Notes: generated by a model not told the origin, from the letters alone. A DNA stretch of 14,880 nucleotides from Clostridiales bacterium (GCA_019421525.1 JAHZFC010000036.1:1-14880), one strand, 5' to 3'. Positions 6,441 to 13,840 are shown, counted from the first letter of the stretch. Translations and numbers: made by a program.

Positions 6441-6686
6441 ATGACCCAAGCAGTCAAAGCCCGTCGCCGGCGGCGGACCGATCCCAATGAGGAAGAGCGC
6501 AGGCAGCTCATGGAGTTCATGGCCCAGACCAAGGTGGAGTTGGGCCAGGCCTACGCGGGCTTCAACTGCCAGAGCGACCCGGATCTGGTGGACTCCTATG
6601 TCTACGAGATCAACGCCCTGCGCAGCCGGTACTCCTATCTGGTGCGCCGGCTCAAGGAGCTGGCCCCTCCGGAGGACAAGGGATGA
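6441..6686 (+). CDS. yaaL: YaaL-like DUF2508 family protein
   Basis: A small soluble protein of 81 aa with a basic start (KARRRRRTD), then mostly charged helix. It has the family-type patterns: an acidic stretch EEERRQLMEFMAQTKVELGQ, an AYAGFNCQSDPDLVDSYVYE core, and a C-terminal SRYSYLVRRLKE helix. Function unknown. In Bacillus, yaaL lies between recR and bofA, and here it again directly precedes bofA with a 4-nt ATGA overlap, so the two are translationally coupled. recR is not upstream in this window. ATG at 6441 was chosen over GTG at 6432 because the SD (AGAGGAAGG) overlaps the GTG and is well spaced to the ATG. Confidence 0.82.
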   Translation: MTQAVKARRRRRTDPNEEERRQLMEFMAQTKVELGQAYAGFNCQSDPDLVDSYVYEINALRSRYSYLVRRLKELAPPEDKG

Positions 6687-6940
6687 TGGGTGCGCCTGTG
6701 GTGCTGGCGGTGGGTGGGCTCGTGCTGGCGGCGCTCATCCTGCTGCGCAGGCCCCTGGCCTTTTTGTGGCGGCTCCTGTTCCGGTCCGGCGTGGGGCTGT
6801 GCTGCCTGTGGCTGTTCAACCAGGCGGGGGCCCTCATCGGCATCCAGGTGGGGGTGAACCTGGTCAGCGCCCTGGTGGTGGGGGTGCTGGGGGTGCCGGG
6901 CTTCGGGCTGCTGCTGATGACCCAATGGGCCCTGCGGTAA
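6683..6940 (+). CDS. bofA: Pro-sigma-K processing inhibitor BofA family protein
   Basis: 85 aa, almost entirely hydrophobic, with two to three membrane segments: about 7-21, 31-46 (RSGVGLCCLWLFNQAGALIG) and 55-82. The family signature is the central LFN segment followed by GxxxGIQVGVNLVSALVVGVLGVPGFGLLL; the Asn-rich NxxxxLVVGxLGxPG pattern is typical. In B. subtilis, BofA sits in the mother-cell membrane around the forespore, bridges SpoIVFA and the metalloprotease SpoIVFB, and holds back pro-sigma-K cleavage. The length matches the family (about 85-90 aa). The start overlaps the yaaL stop (ATGA); a second ATG at 6686 is equally possible, with GGAGG at 6671. Many Clostridia keep bofA even without a classical SpoIVFB, so the clostridial role may differ. 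Confidence 0.88.
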   Translation: MMGAPVVLAVGGLVLAALILLRRPLAFLWRLLFRSGVGLCCLWLFNQAGALIGIQVGVNLVSALVVGVLGVPGFGLLLMTQWALR

Positions 6941-6974
6941 CAGAAAATTTACAAGCTGCGGGGGAAAACGGGGC

Positions 6975-7004
6975 TTTTCAAAGGCAGTTCTCCTATGGTA
7001 TGAT
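6975..7004 (+). promoter_or_regulatory. Likely promoter for the DUF4015-like gene
   Basis: TTTTCA (6975-6980), 18-nt spacer, TATGAT (6999-7004), a fair sigma-70-type match about 50 nt before the ATG at 7056. A perfect 12-bp palindrome, GGTCGATCGACC (7019-7030), lies just past the expected transcription start and could be an operator. Confidence 0.45.
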
Positions 7005-7055
7005 AACAAAAAGAAAAAGGTCGATCGACCAAGACGGACAGGCGGTGAGATAGGG

Positions 7056-8132
7056 ATGCGCAGGAGACGGTACGGGGCCGACCAGGCATACCGCGGGCGG
7101 AGGAAGGGCAGCGTTGTGCTGAAGGCCCTGGTGGTGTTACTGGCGCTGCTCCTGACGGCCGGTGTGCTGTTCCTGCTGTTCGTGCCCAAGGAGTACACGG
7201 ATGACGGGGTGAGGGTACGCCTGCCCTGGCTCACAGAGGAGGAGCCGGACCAGGAGGCCCCCATCGATCCCTCCGCCCTGATCGTCACCGACTCCCCGTC
7301 CCCCAGCCCCAGCCCCACGCTGGAGCCTCTGGCGGTCACCGCCGCGCTGGAGGTGTCCGCTGACGCCGTCACCGACGGCACCGCCGCCGGCCTGGCTGGC
7401 CAGGCGGGGGCGGACGCCCTGGTGGTGTCGGTGAAAGACGTGGAGGGCAACCTGGCCTGGCAGTCGGACCAGGAGCTGGCCCTGGACACCATGAACGGGG
7501 ACGCCGCCTTCAACCAGGCGGTGTCCCAGCTGGCCCAGGATGGGCAGCTGCGGCTGGTGGCCCGGCTGTCCGCCTTCCAGGATCTGTGGGCCAGCGTCTA
7601 TGACCGGAGCCTGGCCATCACCACCGGGTCGGGCGAGCTGTGGTATGACTCCGAGGGCATGTCCTGGCTCAGCGCCGCCCGGCAGGAGGCACGGGACTAT
7701 CTCACGGCCCTCTGTCTGGAGCTGGCGGAGCTGGGCTTTGACGAGATCTTGCTGGAGCATGCCGGATTCCCGGACCAGGGCCGGGTGACCACCATCGGCA
7801 CCGGGGAGAACTACCCCGCCCAGGGGCGGGAGGACACGGTGAGCGCCTTCCTCCAAGACCTGTCCCAGGCGCTGGAGGAGGCGGGGGCCACCCTGTCGGT
7901 GCTGGTGAGCAATGAGGAGCTGACCGGAGCGTCCGCCGACAGCGGCGTGACCGCCGCTTCGCTGGCCGGGATCTCCGGCCGGGTGTGGACCACGGCGGAG
8001 ACCGACCCGGACGCCCTGACCGCCGCCCTCACCGGGGCGGGGATGGAGGACGGGGCGGATCGCCTGGTGCTCATCGGAGAAGTGCCCGCAGAGCTGGCGT
8101 GGACCGGGAGCACAGCCGCCCTGCTGGATTGA
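7056..8132 (+). CDS. Membrane-anchored DUF4015-like (putative glycoside hydrolase) protein
   Basis: 358 aa. The N-terminus is strongly basic (MRRRRYG), followed by one membrane segment (about 19-43), so the rest likely lies outside the cell, tethered. An acidic stretch and a Ser-Pro repeat linker (SPSPSPSPT, 80-88) lead to a barrel domain. That domain follows the order of the DUF4015 putative glycosyl hydrolase family: VSVKDVEGN (124-132), RLVARLSAFQD (166-176), GELWYDSEGMSWL (193-205), and LAELGFDEILLEHAGFP (223-239). Family members I know usually read FDEIQFDYVRFP at the last motif; here the second acidic position is Glu234 and the following Tyr-Val-Arg is His-Ala-Gly. This suggests changed or lost catalysis. 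Substrate unknown; a cell-wall or capsule glycan is plausible. The SD is weak (GAGATAGG). The next gene starts 31 nt downstream, so the two are probably cotranscribed. Confidence 0.72.
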   Translation: MRRRRYGADQAYRGRRKGSVVLKALVVLLALLLTAGVLFLLFVPKEYTDDGVRVRLPWLTEEEPDQEAPIDPSALIVTDSPSPSPSPTLEPLAVTAALEVSADAVTDGTAAGLAGQAGADALVVSVKDVEGNLAWQSDQELALDTMNGDAAFNQAVSQLAQDGQLRLVARLSAFQDLWASVYDRSLAITTGSGELWYDSEGMSWLSAARQEARDYLTALCLELAELGFDEILLEHAGFPDQGRVTTIGTGENYPAQGREDTVSAFLQDLSQALEEAGATLSVLVSNEELTGASADSGVTAASLAGISGRVWTTAETDPDALTAALTGAGMEDGADRLVLIGEVPAELAWTGSTAALLD

Positions 8133-8163
8133 ATCTACTGTGAGAAAGGAGCTGGGGATCGGT

Positions 8164-8856
8164 ATGACGGGACCCACCAAAGAGAGAAAGCGTGTGCCCG
8201 CCTATGAAGGTACCCTGCGCAGCCATATGATCACCATCCCGTCCTGCATTGCCGAATGCTCCGGCATCCGGGTGTTCGGACGGCGGATCAAATCCCTGGC
8301 CTTCACCACCGATGTGGCCATCATCCGGAACATCAACGCGGACGCCATCATCGCCGTCTATCCCTTCACCCCCCAGCCCGCCATCCACCGGGCGGTGATG
8401 CACGCGGCGGACATGCCGGTGTTCGCCGGGGTGGGGGGCGGCGTCACCCGGGGTGCCCGGGTGATCAACCTGGCCAACGACGCCGAGCACGAGGGAGCCT
8501 TCGGCGTGGTGGTGAACGCCCCCACGGAAAACGAGGTCATCCAAAAGCTCAAGCAGATCTTGGACATCCCGGTGGTGGTCACCGTGGTGTCCGAGCGGAC
8601 GGACATCAGCGCCCGTCTGGCGGCCGGGGCGGATATCCTCAACGTGTCCGGCGCCCAGGACACCCCGGACATCGTCCGGGCTATCCGGGACAAGCACCCG
8701 GACGTGCCCATCATCGCCACCGGCGGCCCCACAGAGGAGAGCATCCTCCGGACCATCCGGGCCGGGGCCAACGCCATTACATATACGCCCCCCACCAACG
8801 GGGAGCTGTTCGCCGTGTCCATGGAGCGCTACCGCCACGAGGCGAATATCATCTGA
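8164..8856 (+). CDS. Conserved clostridial TIM-barrel protein (often labelled 'hydrolase')
   Basis: 230 aa, cytosolic, no signal peptide. The pattern of alternating strands and helices, plus a C-terminal phosphate-binding-like turn IIATGGPTEESILRTIRAGA (near residues 183-202), indicates a (beta/alpha)8 fold like small phosphate-binding barrels. Well-conserved blocks: IPSCIAECSGIRVFGRRIKS, ADAIIAVYPFTPQPAI, VFAGVGGGVTRGARVINLA, GAFGVVVNAPT, VTVVSERTDISARLAAGADI, LNVSGAQDTPDIVR, and ITYTPPTNGELF. I recognise these from a widespread clostridial family carrying only a generic 'hydrolase' name; no reaction has been fixed that I know of. The ATG at 8164 was chosen because AAGGAG (8146-8151) precedes it and a GTG at 8140 has no SD. 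The spacing of 12 nt is slightly long. It ends at a hairpin terminator. Confidence 0.8.
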   Translation: MTGPTKERKRVPAYEGTLRSHMITIPSCIAECSGIRVFGRRIKSLAFTTDVAIIRNINADAIIAVYPFTPQPAIHRAVMHAADMPVFAGVGGGVTRGARVINLANDAEHEGAFGVVVNAPTENEVIQKLKQILDIPVVVTVVSERTDISARLAAGADILNVSGAQDTPDIVRAIRDKHPDVPIIATGGPTEESILRTIRAGANAITYTPPTNGELFAVSMERYRHEANII

Positions 8857-8897
8857 TGTGCCCGCAGGGGGACGATACGTCGGCAGAGAGCAGCAGA

Positions 8898-8940
8898 GCC
8901 GGACCAGACGTGAGGCAAAAGGGCCCGCGTCCGGTCCGGC
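8898..8940 (+). terminator. Hairpin terminator after the TIM-barrel gene
   Basis: GCCGGACCAGACG (8898-8910) pairs with CGTCCGGTCCGGC (8928-8940), 12 of 13 positions, 41 nt past the stop codon. The tail is CTTGACATTGTTG, only moderately T-rich, so termination may be partial. Confidence 0.55.
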
Positions 8941-9003
8941 CTTGACATTGTTGCGGCCAGGCCCCGCCGGGAGAAAACTGGACATAGACCGGAGGATCGT
9001 CCA

Positions 9004-9032
9004 TTGCCGGGCTGCCGGAAGGGTGGTATACT
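9004..9032 (+). promoter_or_regulatory. Upstream promoter (P1) of the ATPase operon
   Basis: TTGCCG (9004-9009), 17 nt, TATACT (9027-9032). Good spacing and a near-consensus -10. Transcripts from here would carry a leader of about 230 nt including the 9120-9147 hairpin. Confidence 0.5.
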
Positions 9033-9119
9033 GGGGCATAAGAAAAATTTGTGTATTTATATAATATGGTGTGATTTTTGAAAAAGTGCTGAAAATGGGA
9101 GAGAATGGTGGATAAATCA

Positions 9120-9147
9120 CGACATTAGCGTGCTAAAAATAATGTCG
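9120..9147 (+). promoter_or_regulatory. Inverted repeat in the operon leader
   Basis: CGACATTA (9120-9127) is exactly inverted at TAATGTCG (9140-9147). A competing inner pair, TTAGC-GT-GCTAA (9125-9136), overlaps it, so two alternative hairpins are possible. It lies between P1 and P2 and could be an operator or an RNA switch point. Confidence 0.45.
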
Positions 9148-9185
9148 AAAAACAGAACGGAACGGAGGGAAGGGCTTGAAATCTA

Positions 9186-9215
9186 TTGACAAAAGTGCTA
9201 TGATATCATCATAAT
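9186..9215 (+). promoter_or_regulatory. Proximal promoter (P2) of the ATPase operon
   Basis: A perfect TTGACA (9186-9191), 18 nt, CATAAT (9210-9215). The spacer contains a perfect palindrome, ATGATATCAT (9200-9209), placed where a bound regulator would block the polymerase. Leader of about 50 nt to the first ATG. Confidence 0.65.
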
Positions 9216-9270
9216 CGGGGAATGTTAGTATTTGAGGGAATGAAGGATCTTACCATGGGAAGAGGGTGGA

Positions 9271-9588
9271 ATGATGTCCTTTGAAGATATCCAGCGGGTG
9301 ACCCGGACAGAGGAAGATACCCGCGAGAAAAGGGCCCAGGCCCAGGCCCAGGCGCGGCAGATCGTGGCTGACGCGCAAAAGGCAGGGGCCGCGGCGGTGG
9401 AGGCCGCTAAGCGCCAGGCCAGAGACCAGGTGAGCCAGTGGCTGGACGAGGCGGAGGCCCTGGGCCGGGAGCAGACGGAGCAGATGCTCGCCGCCAATGA
9501 CCAGGCATGCCAGGCCATGTGCCGGCAGGCCCGCGGGCGTCTGGACGAGGCCGCGGAACTGATCGTGAGAAGGGTCGTGGACAGCTGA
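9271..9588 (+). CDS. ntpF: V/A-type ATPase peripheral stalk subunit G/H (NtpF-like)
   Basis: 105 aa, almost wholly alpha-helical coiled coil, rich in Ala, Gln, Glu and Arg. It pairs with subunit E (12088-12777) to form the outer stalk that holds the A3B3 head against rotation. The N-terminus IQRVTRTEEDTREKRAQAQA and the C-terminal LDEAAELIVRRVV match the family style. Its position as first gene equals ntpF of the Enterococcus hirae operon. Two adjacent ATGs (9271 and 9274) follow GAGGGTGG; spacing slightly favours 9274, and the longer form is given. The stop overlaps the next start by one base (TGATG). Residues 23-28 are (Ala-Gln)3, coded by a short in-frame CAGGCC tandem repeat. Confidence 0.85.
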   Translation: MMSFEDIQRVTRTEEDTREKRAQAQAQARQIVADAQKAGAAAVEAAKRQARDQVSQWLDEAEALGREQTEQMLAANDQACQAMCRQARGRLDEAAELIVRRVVDS

Positions 9589-11558
9589 TGGCCATTGTGA
9601 AGATGAAGCGGCTGCGCCTGCTGGCCATGCGCGCGGACCGGGAGGAGCTGCTGCGGCGGCTCCAGGCGCTGGGCTGCGTAGAGGTGGACGAGCCGGAGAT
9701 CGATCTTGCAGATCCGGACTGGTCCGCCCTCACCCGGCCCGATGGGGACGGACTGGCCCGGGCCCGGGAGGCGAGCGCCCGTTTGACCGGGGCGCTGGCG
9801 ATCCTGGACCGCAGCGCCCCTGAGAAGAAAAAGGGCCTGTTCCACCTCCGGCCTGTGATCCGGGCAGAGGAGCTGTTCGACGAGGGGGCATACCGTGCCG
9901 CTCTGTCCGCCGCAGACCGGGCGGCAGAGGGGGAACGGCAGCTCAACGCCCTTCTGGCCGAGCGGAGCCGGCTGGCGGGCCAGCAGGCGGCGCTGGAGCC
10001 CTGGGCGGCCCTGGATGTCCCACTGGAGCTGGGGGACGACGGCACGGTGTCGGTGATCCTGGGCACCATCCCCGCCCGGGCGGACTTCGCCGCCATGGAG
10101 GGGGAGGTGGCGGCCAGCACGGACCTGGCCCAGCTGACCCGGGCCGGCGGGGACCGGGAGCTGCAATATGTGATGCTGGTGTGCCATTCCAGCGCCCGTC
10201 AGGCGGCCACAGAGGCCATGCGCTCCTTTGGCTTTTCCCAGGCGGATATGAGGGGCTGGACCGGTACGGCCCAGGAAAACCTCCGGCGTCTGGCAGACCG
10301 GTCGGCCCAGCTGGACCGGGAGGTGGAACAGGCCAGGGCGGACCTGGCGGCCATGGGGGCGGAGCGGGAGCTGCTGCGCCGGTGCGCGGACCGGGCGGCC
10401 CAGGAGATCGCCCGGGAGGAGGCCAAGGCCCGGCTGGTGGATACGGCGGATACCTTTTTTCTGGAGGGATGGCTTCCGGCGGAAGAGGTGTCGAGACTGG
10501 AAGCGGACCTGGCGGGCCTTGACTGCGCCTGGGAGCTGTCCGACCCGGAGCAGGAGGCGTACCCCCAGGTGCCGGTGAAGCTGAAAAACAGTCCCCTGAC
10601 CCGGTGCATGAACATGGTCACGGAGATGTACTCCCTTCCCCAATACGGATCGGTGGACCCCAACCCGCTGATGGCCCCCTTCTTTATCCTGTTCTATGGG
10701 ATCATGATGGCGGACATGGGCTACGGGCTGCTGATGATCGGGGGGGCGGTCTTCGCCCTGAAGAAGCTGCGGCCCCGGGAGGGGATGCGCAACTTCATGG
10801 AGCTGCTGCTGCTGTGCGGCATCAGCACGTTCATCGTCGGGGCGCTCACGGGAGGCTTCTTCGGGGACTTCCTGCCCCAGCTGGTCCAGATCATCGACCC
10901 CAATACCACCTTTACCGCCCTGCCCGCCCTGTTCACCCCTCTGGAGGACACCATGGCCATCCTGGTGGGCTCCCTGGTGCTGGGCTTCATCCAGATCGTC
11001 ACCGGCCAGGTGGTCAGCTTTGTGAAGAAATTCAAAGACGGACACGGGCGGGACGGCATCTGGGACGAGCTGCCCTGGTGGGTGATCTACCTGGGCGTGG
11101 GCCTGCTGGCGCTGGGGGTGGGCAACGTGGCCGGATACCCGGTGGTGCTCATCATCGGCATCATCCTGATGGTCATCGGCTCGTCCCGGAACGCCAGAGG
11201 CTTTGGGAAGGTGGGCGCTGTGGTGGGCGCGGTGTACAACGGCGTCACCGGCATCTTCGGCGACGTGCTCTCCTATGCCCGGCTCATGGCCCTGATGCTC
11301 TCCGGCAGCATCATCGCCAGCGTGTTCAACACCCTGGGGGGCATCACCGGCAACGTGGTGGCCTTCGTCATCATCGCCATGGTGGGCAATGCTCTGAACT
11401 TCGCGCTGAACCTGCTGGGCTGTTATGTCCACGACCTGCGGCTGCAATGTCTGGAATTTTTCAAGACCTTCTATCAGGACGGCGGCGTGCCCTTCCGCCC
11501 CCTGCGCATTGATACAAAATATGTAGACATCGAGGAGGAAAATCATCATGTTGGCTGA
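9588..11558 (+). CDS. ntpI: V/A-type ATPase subunit I (membrane stator, a-subunit homologue)
   Basis: 656 aa, normal for the family. The N-terminal ~350 residues are cytoplasmic, with long coiled coil that meets the E-G stalk. The C-terminal part holds about seven to eight membrane helices beside the K ring, forming the ion half-channels. Landmarks: MMADMGYGLLMIG (near 368-380), FFGDFLPQ (near 424-431), the VLSYARLMALMLSG helix with the essential Arg at residue 565, and the C-terminal ...LRLQCLEFFKTFYQDGGVPFRPL. Start ATG 9588 overlaps the ntpF stop, so translation is coupled; upstream in-frame starts would lie inside ntpF. It overlaps ntpK by 11 nt. In E. hirae, NtpI has the same place in the operon. 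Confidence 0.95.
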   Translation: MAIVKMKRLRLLAMRADREELLRRLQALGCVEVDEPEIDLADPDWSALTRPDGDGLARAREASARLTGALAILDRSAPEKKKGLFHLRPVIRAEELFDEGAYRAALSAADRAAEGERQLNALLAERSRLAGQQAALEPWAALDVPLELGDDGTVSVILGTIPARADFAAMEGEVAASTDLAQLTRAGGDRELQYVMLVCHSSARQAATEAMRSFGFSQADMRGWTGTAQENLRRLADRSAQLDREVEQARADLAAMGAERELLRRCADRAAQEIAREEAKARLVDTADTFFLEGWLPAEEVSRLEADLAGLDCAWELSDPEQEAYPQVPVKLKNSPLTRCMNMVTEMYSLPQYGSVDPNPLMAPFFILFYGIMMADMGYGLLMIGGAVFALKKLRPREGMRNFMELLLLCGISTFIVGALTGGFFGDFLPQLVQIIDPNTTFTALPALFTPLEDTMAILVGSLVLGFIQIVTGQVVSFVKKFKDGHGRDGIWDELPWWVIYLGVGLLALGVGNVAGYPVVLIIGIILMVIGSSRNARGFGKVGAVVGAVYNGVTGIFGDVLSYARLMALMLSGSIIASVFNTLGGITGNVVAFVIIAMVGNALNFALNLLGCYVHDLRLQCLEFFKTFYQDGGVPFRPLRIDTKYVDIEEENHHVG

Positions 11559-12042
11559 ATTCATCGAACTGTTTGGCGGGACTGCCTTGGCTTTTCTGGG
11601 CGCGGCGCTGGCCGTGGGCCTGTGCTGCGTGGGCTCTGCCCGGGGCACCGGCATGGCCGGCGAGGCGGCCACTGGGCTGCTCAGCGAGGCGCCGGAGCAC
11701 TTCTCCAAGTGCCTGATCCTCCAGGTCATCCCGGGCACCCAGGGCCTGTACGGCCTGGTCATCTGGTTCTTCGTGCTGTTCGTCATGGGCGTGTTCGGCG
11801 GCGACGGGATGCAGCAGCTCACCGTCACCCAGGGCCTGACGGTCCTGGTGTCCTGCCTGCCCATGGCCATCGGCGGCTACCGCTCCGCCGTCTACCAGGG
11901 CCGGGTGGCCGCCTCCTCCATCAATATGGCCGCCAAGCAGCCCAACGACTGGTCCAAGGGCATCATCCTGTGCGTGGTGGTGGAGTTCTACGCCATCCTG
12001 TCCCTGCTGGCCTCCATCCTGCTGCTGATGAACGCCCTGTAA
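11548..12042 (+). CDS. ntpK: V/A-type ATPase rotor ring subunit K (proteolipid, probably Na+-binding)
   Basis: 164 aa with four membrane helices in two related hairpins, the size of a duplicated 16-kDa proteolipid. It forms the rotating ring that carries the coupling ion. The ion site known from E. hirae NtpK (Leu61, Thr64, Gln65, Gln110, Glu139) is visible: PGTQGLYG gives Thr64 and Gln65 with identical numbering and Tyr68; Gln117 in VYQGRVAASS; Glu146 in VVVEFYAILS. Only Leu61 is changed, to Ile, and it contributes a backbone carbonyl. Gln117 and Glu146 are both shifted by 7 relative to E. hirae, so they align consistently. This argues for Na+ rather than H+ coupling. ATG 11548 has GAGGAGG about 9 nt upstream. 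Confidence 0.95.
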   Translation: MLAEFIELFGGTALAFLGAALAVGLCCVGSARGTGMAGEAATGLLSEAPEHFSKCLILQVIPGTQGLYGLVIWFFVLFVMGVFGGDGMQQLTVTQGLTVLVSCLPMAIGGYRSAVYQGRVAASSINMAAKQPNDWSKGIILCVVVEFYAILSLLASILLLMNAL

Positions 12043-12087
12043 GGCGGACGTCCATAGGCAAACAGGAAGGAAAGGCGGGAGTGATCC

Positions 12088-12777
12088 ATGAACGGGATCG
12101 ATAAGATCATCGGCCGCATCAGCGGCGACGCCCAGGCGGAGATCGACGCCATCCTGGGCCAGGCCAGAGAGCAGGCGGAGCAGATCGCCCAGACCAGCCG
12201 CGCCCAGGGGGAGACGGAGGCCGCCGCCATCCTGGAGCGGGGACGCCAGGACGCCCGGGCCAGGGGAGAACGGATGACGGCCATGGCCCAGCTGGAGTGC
12301 CGCAAGGCCAACCTGGCGGCCAAGCAGAAGGTCATCGACGAGGCCTTTGCCGCGGCCAAGGAGAAGCTGCTGAGCCTGCCGGAAGAGGAGTATGTGGAGC
12401 TGCTGGCCGGTCTGGCGGTGAAGGCCGCGCCCCACGGCCGGGGCAAGCTCATCTTCTCCCCCTCCGACCGGGCCCGGGTGGGCAAGGCGGTGGTGGTGGC
12501 CGCCAACGAGATGCTGGCCCGTGCCGCCGCCCCCAAGCTCCCCGAGGAGCTGACGGAGAGCCCCGCCGGGGCGTTGCTGGACCGGGTGGTGACCGGGGCG
12601 TCCGCCCTGCTCACCGGGTCGGCCATGCTCACCCTGGCCGAGGAGACCCGGCCCATGGAGGGCGGGTTCGTGCTGTGCGACGGGAAAGTAGAGGTCAACT
12701 GCACCTTTGACACCCTCATCCGCCTGCGGCGGGATGAGCTGGCGGGCCAGGTGGCCAAGGTGCTGTTCCAGGAATGA
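12088..12777 (+). CDS. ntpE: V/A-type ATPase peripheral stalk subunit E
   Basis: 229 aa. Residues 1-90 are a long Ala/Glu/Gln/Arg-rich coiled-coil helix that pairs with NtpF. The C-terminal globular domain, which caps the head, ends in the family motif MEGGFVLCDGKVEVNCTFDTLI (near 191-212), followed by a helix LRRDELAGQVAKVLF. Length is slightly above the family norm (about 200). GGGAG sits 8 nt before the ATG. A 45-nt gap from ntpK. Confidence 0.92.
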   Translation: MNGIDKIIGRISGDAQAEIDAILGQAREQAEQIAQTSRAQGETEAAAILERGRQDARARGERMTAMAQLECRKANLAAKQKVIDEAFAAAKEKLLSLPEEEYVELLAGLAVKAAPHGRGKLIFSPSDRARVGKAVVVAANEMLARAAAPKLPEELTESPAGALLDRVVTGASALLTGSAMLTLAEETRPMEGGFVLCDGKVEVNCTFDTLIRLRRDELAGQVAKVLFQE

Positions 12778-12813
12778 TGATACAGGGAAAACACACGGAG
12801 GGGAGGGGTCAAC

Positions 12814-13827
12814 GTGCCGGGCAGACGTGAAAAGGACGTGGACTACCTGGCCCTGTCCGCCCGGGTCCGGGCCATGGAGAACCGCCTGCTCACCCAGGAG
12901 CGGCTGGACCGGATGATCGACGCCCGGGACACAGGGGAGGCGGCCAAGGTGCTGAGCGAGTGCGGCTACGGCGAGCTGACCGAGCTGACGGGGGACGCGT
13001 TGGAGACCATGCTCACCCGCGCCCAGGCCGACCTGGCCCACGACCTGTCCAGCTATCCCCAGGCGGCGGCCATTTTGCCGGTGTTCCAGTGCGCCAATGA
13101 CTATCACAACGCCAAGGTCCTGGTGAAGGGGGAGACCCTGGGCTGGGACGGAGAGCGGATGGGACGGCTGCTGATGCCCGGCGGGCGCTGGGATCCGGAG
13201 AAGCTGCTGGAGGACTTCCAAAAGGGCGCGCTGGAGGGCTATACTGAGACCTTCCGCCAGGCGGTGGGCCGGGCCCGGGAGGTGCTGGGCGCCTCCGGCG
13301 ACCCCCAGCAGGCGGACTTTGTGCTGGACCGGGCCTGCTATGGGGAGCTGACCGCCCTGGCCCAGGCCACGGGCAGCCCCTTCCTCCAGGGATACGCGGC
13401 CGTGCTCATCGACGCGGCCGATCTGCGCGCCGCCGTCCGGTGCGCCCGGCTGGGGCGCGGGGCGGACTTTATGAGCCAGGTGCTGCTGGACGGGGGGAAC
13501 GTCCCGGCCGCCGATCTGCTGGCCGCCGGAGGCGGGGGCCTGGCCCGGCTGTACCGTGGGACCCCCCTGGCCAAGGCCGCGGAGCTGGGAGAGACATTGT
13601 CCGCCCCCGGCTCCGGGAGCCTGACGGAGTTTGAGCGGCTGTGTGACGACGGGGTGATGGACTATCTGCGCCAGGCCCGCCGGGTGCCCTTTGGAGAGGA
13701 GCCGGTGATCGGTTACCTCTGCGCCCGGCAGGGGGAGGCCACCGCCATCCGCACCGTGATGTCGGGCCGGATGGCCGGGCTGGATGGGGCGACCATCCGC
13801 AGCCGGCTGCGCCGGACCTACTGCTGA
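12814..13827 (+). CDS. ntpC: V/A-type ATPase subunit C (d-subunit type, rotor-ring cap)
   Basis: 337 aa, all-helical, close to the family's usual size. This subunit sits on the K ring and connects it to the central shaft (D and F). The first helix DVDYLALSARVRAMENRLLT (residues 8-27) and the final EEPVIGYLCARQGEATAIRT with SGRMAGLDGATIRSRLRR are family signatures (usual form: yl.AKe.E..nlR.i..gk..g). The start is GTG at 12814 with GGAGGGG spaced just upstream; no ATG is in frame until codon 21. A 36-nt gap from ntpE. Confidence 0.92.
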   Translation: MPGRREKDVDYLALSARVRAMENRLLTQERLDRMIDARDTGEAAKVLSECGYGELTELTGDALETMLTRAQADLAHDLSSYPQAAAILPVFQCANDYHNAKVLVKGETLGWDGERMGRLLMPGGRWDPEKLLEDFQKGALEGYTETFRQAVGRAREVLGASGDPQQADFVLDRACYGELTALAQATGSPFLQGYAAVLIDAADLRAAVRCARLGRGADFMSQVLLDGGNVPAADLLAAGGGGLARLYRGTPLAKAAELGETLSAPGSGSLTEFERLCDDGVMDYLRQARRVPFGEEPVIGYLCARQGEATAIRTVMSGRMAGLDGATIRSRLRRTYC

Positions 13828-13840
13828 GGAGGGGGAGGAA

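Larger units (their letters stand above)
8857..9270. other. Intergenic region upstream of the ATPase operon
   Basis: 414 bp without a credible gene. The left part is GC-rich and holds the terminator at 8898-8940. From about 9033 to 9250 the DNA turns markedly AT-rich compared with the genes on both sides and holds promoter and inverted-repeat elements listed separately. Short frames starting at ATG 9067 or ATG 9095 stop within a few codons. Confidence 0.75.

Noticed and set aside
9329..9352. Short CAGGCC tandem repeat in ntpF as a phase-variation tract
   Set aside because: The unit is a hexamer, so copy changes keep the frame, and only about three copies exist.
9225..11870. Long minus-strand open frame (881 codons) opposite ntpF, ntpI and part of ntpK
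   Set aside because: Shadow of the ATPase genes; its translation is low-complexity His/Gln/Gly-rich and has no recognisable domain.
11461..13221. Minus-strand open frame (586 codons) opposite ntpK, ntpE and ntpC
   Set aside because: Antisense shadow of three clearly identified ATPase genes.
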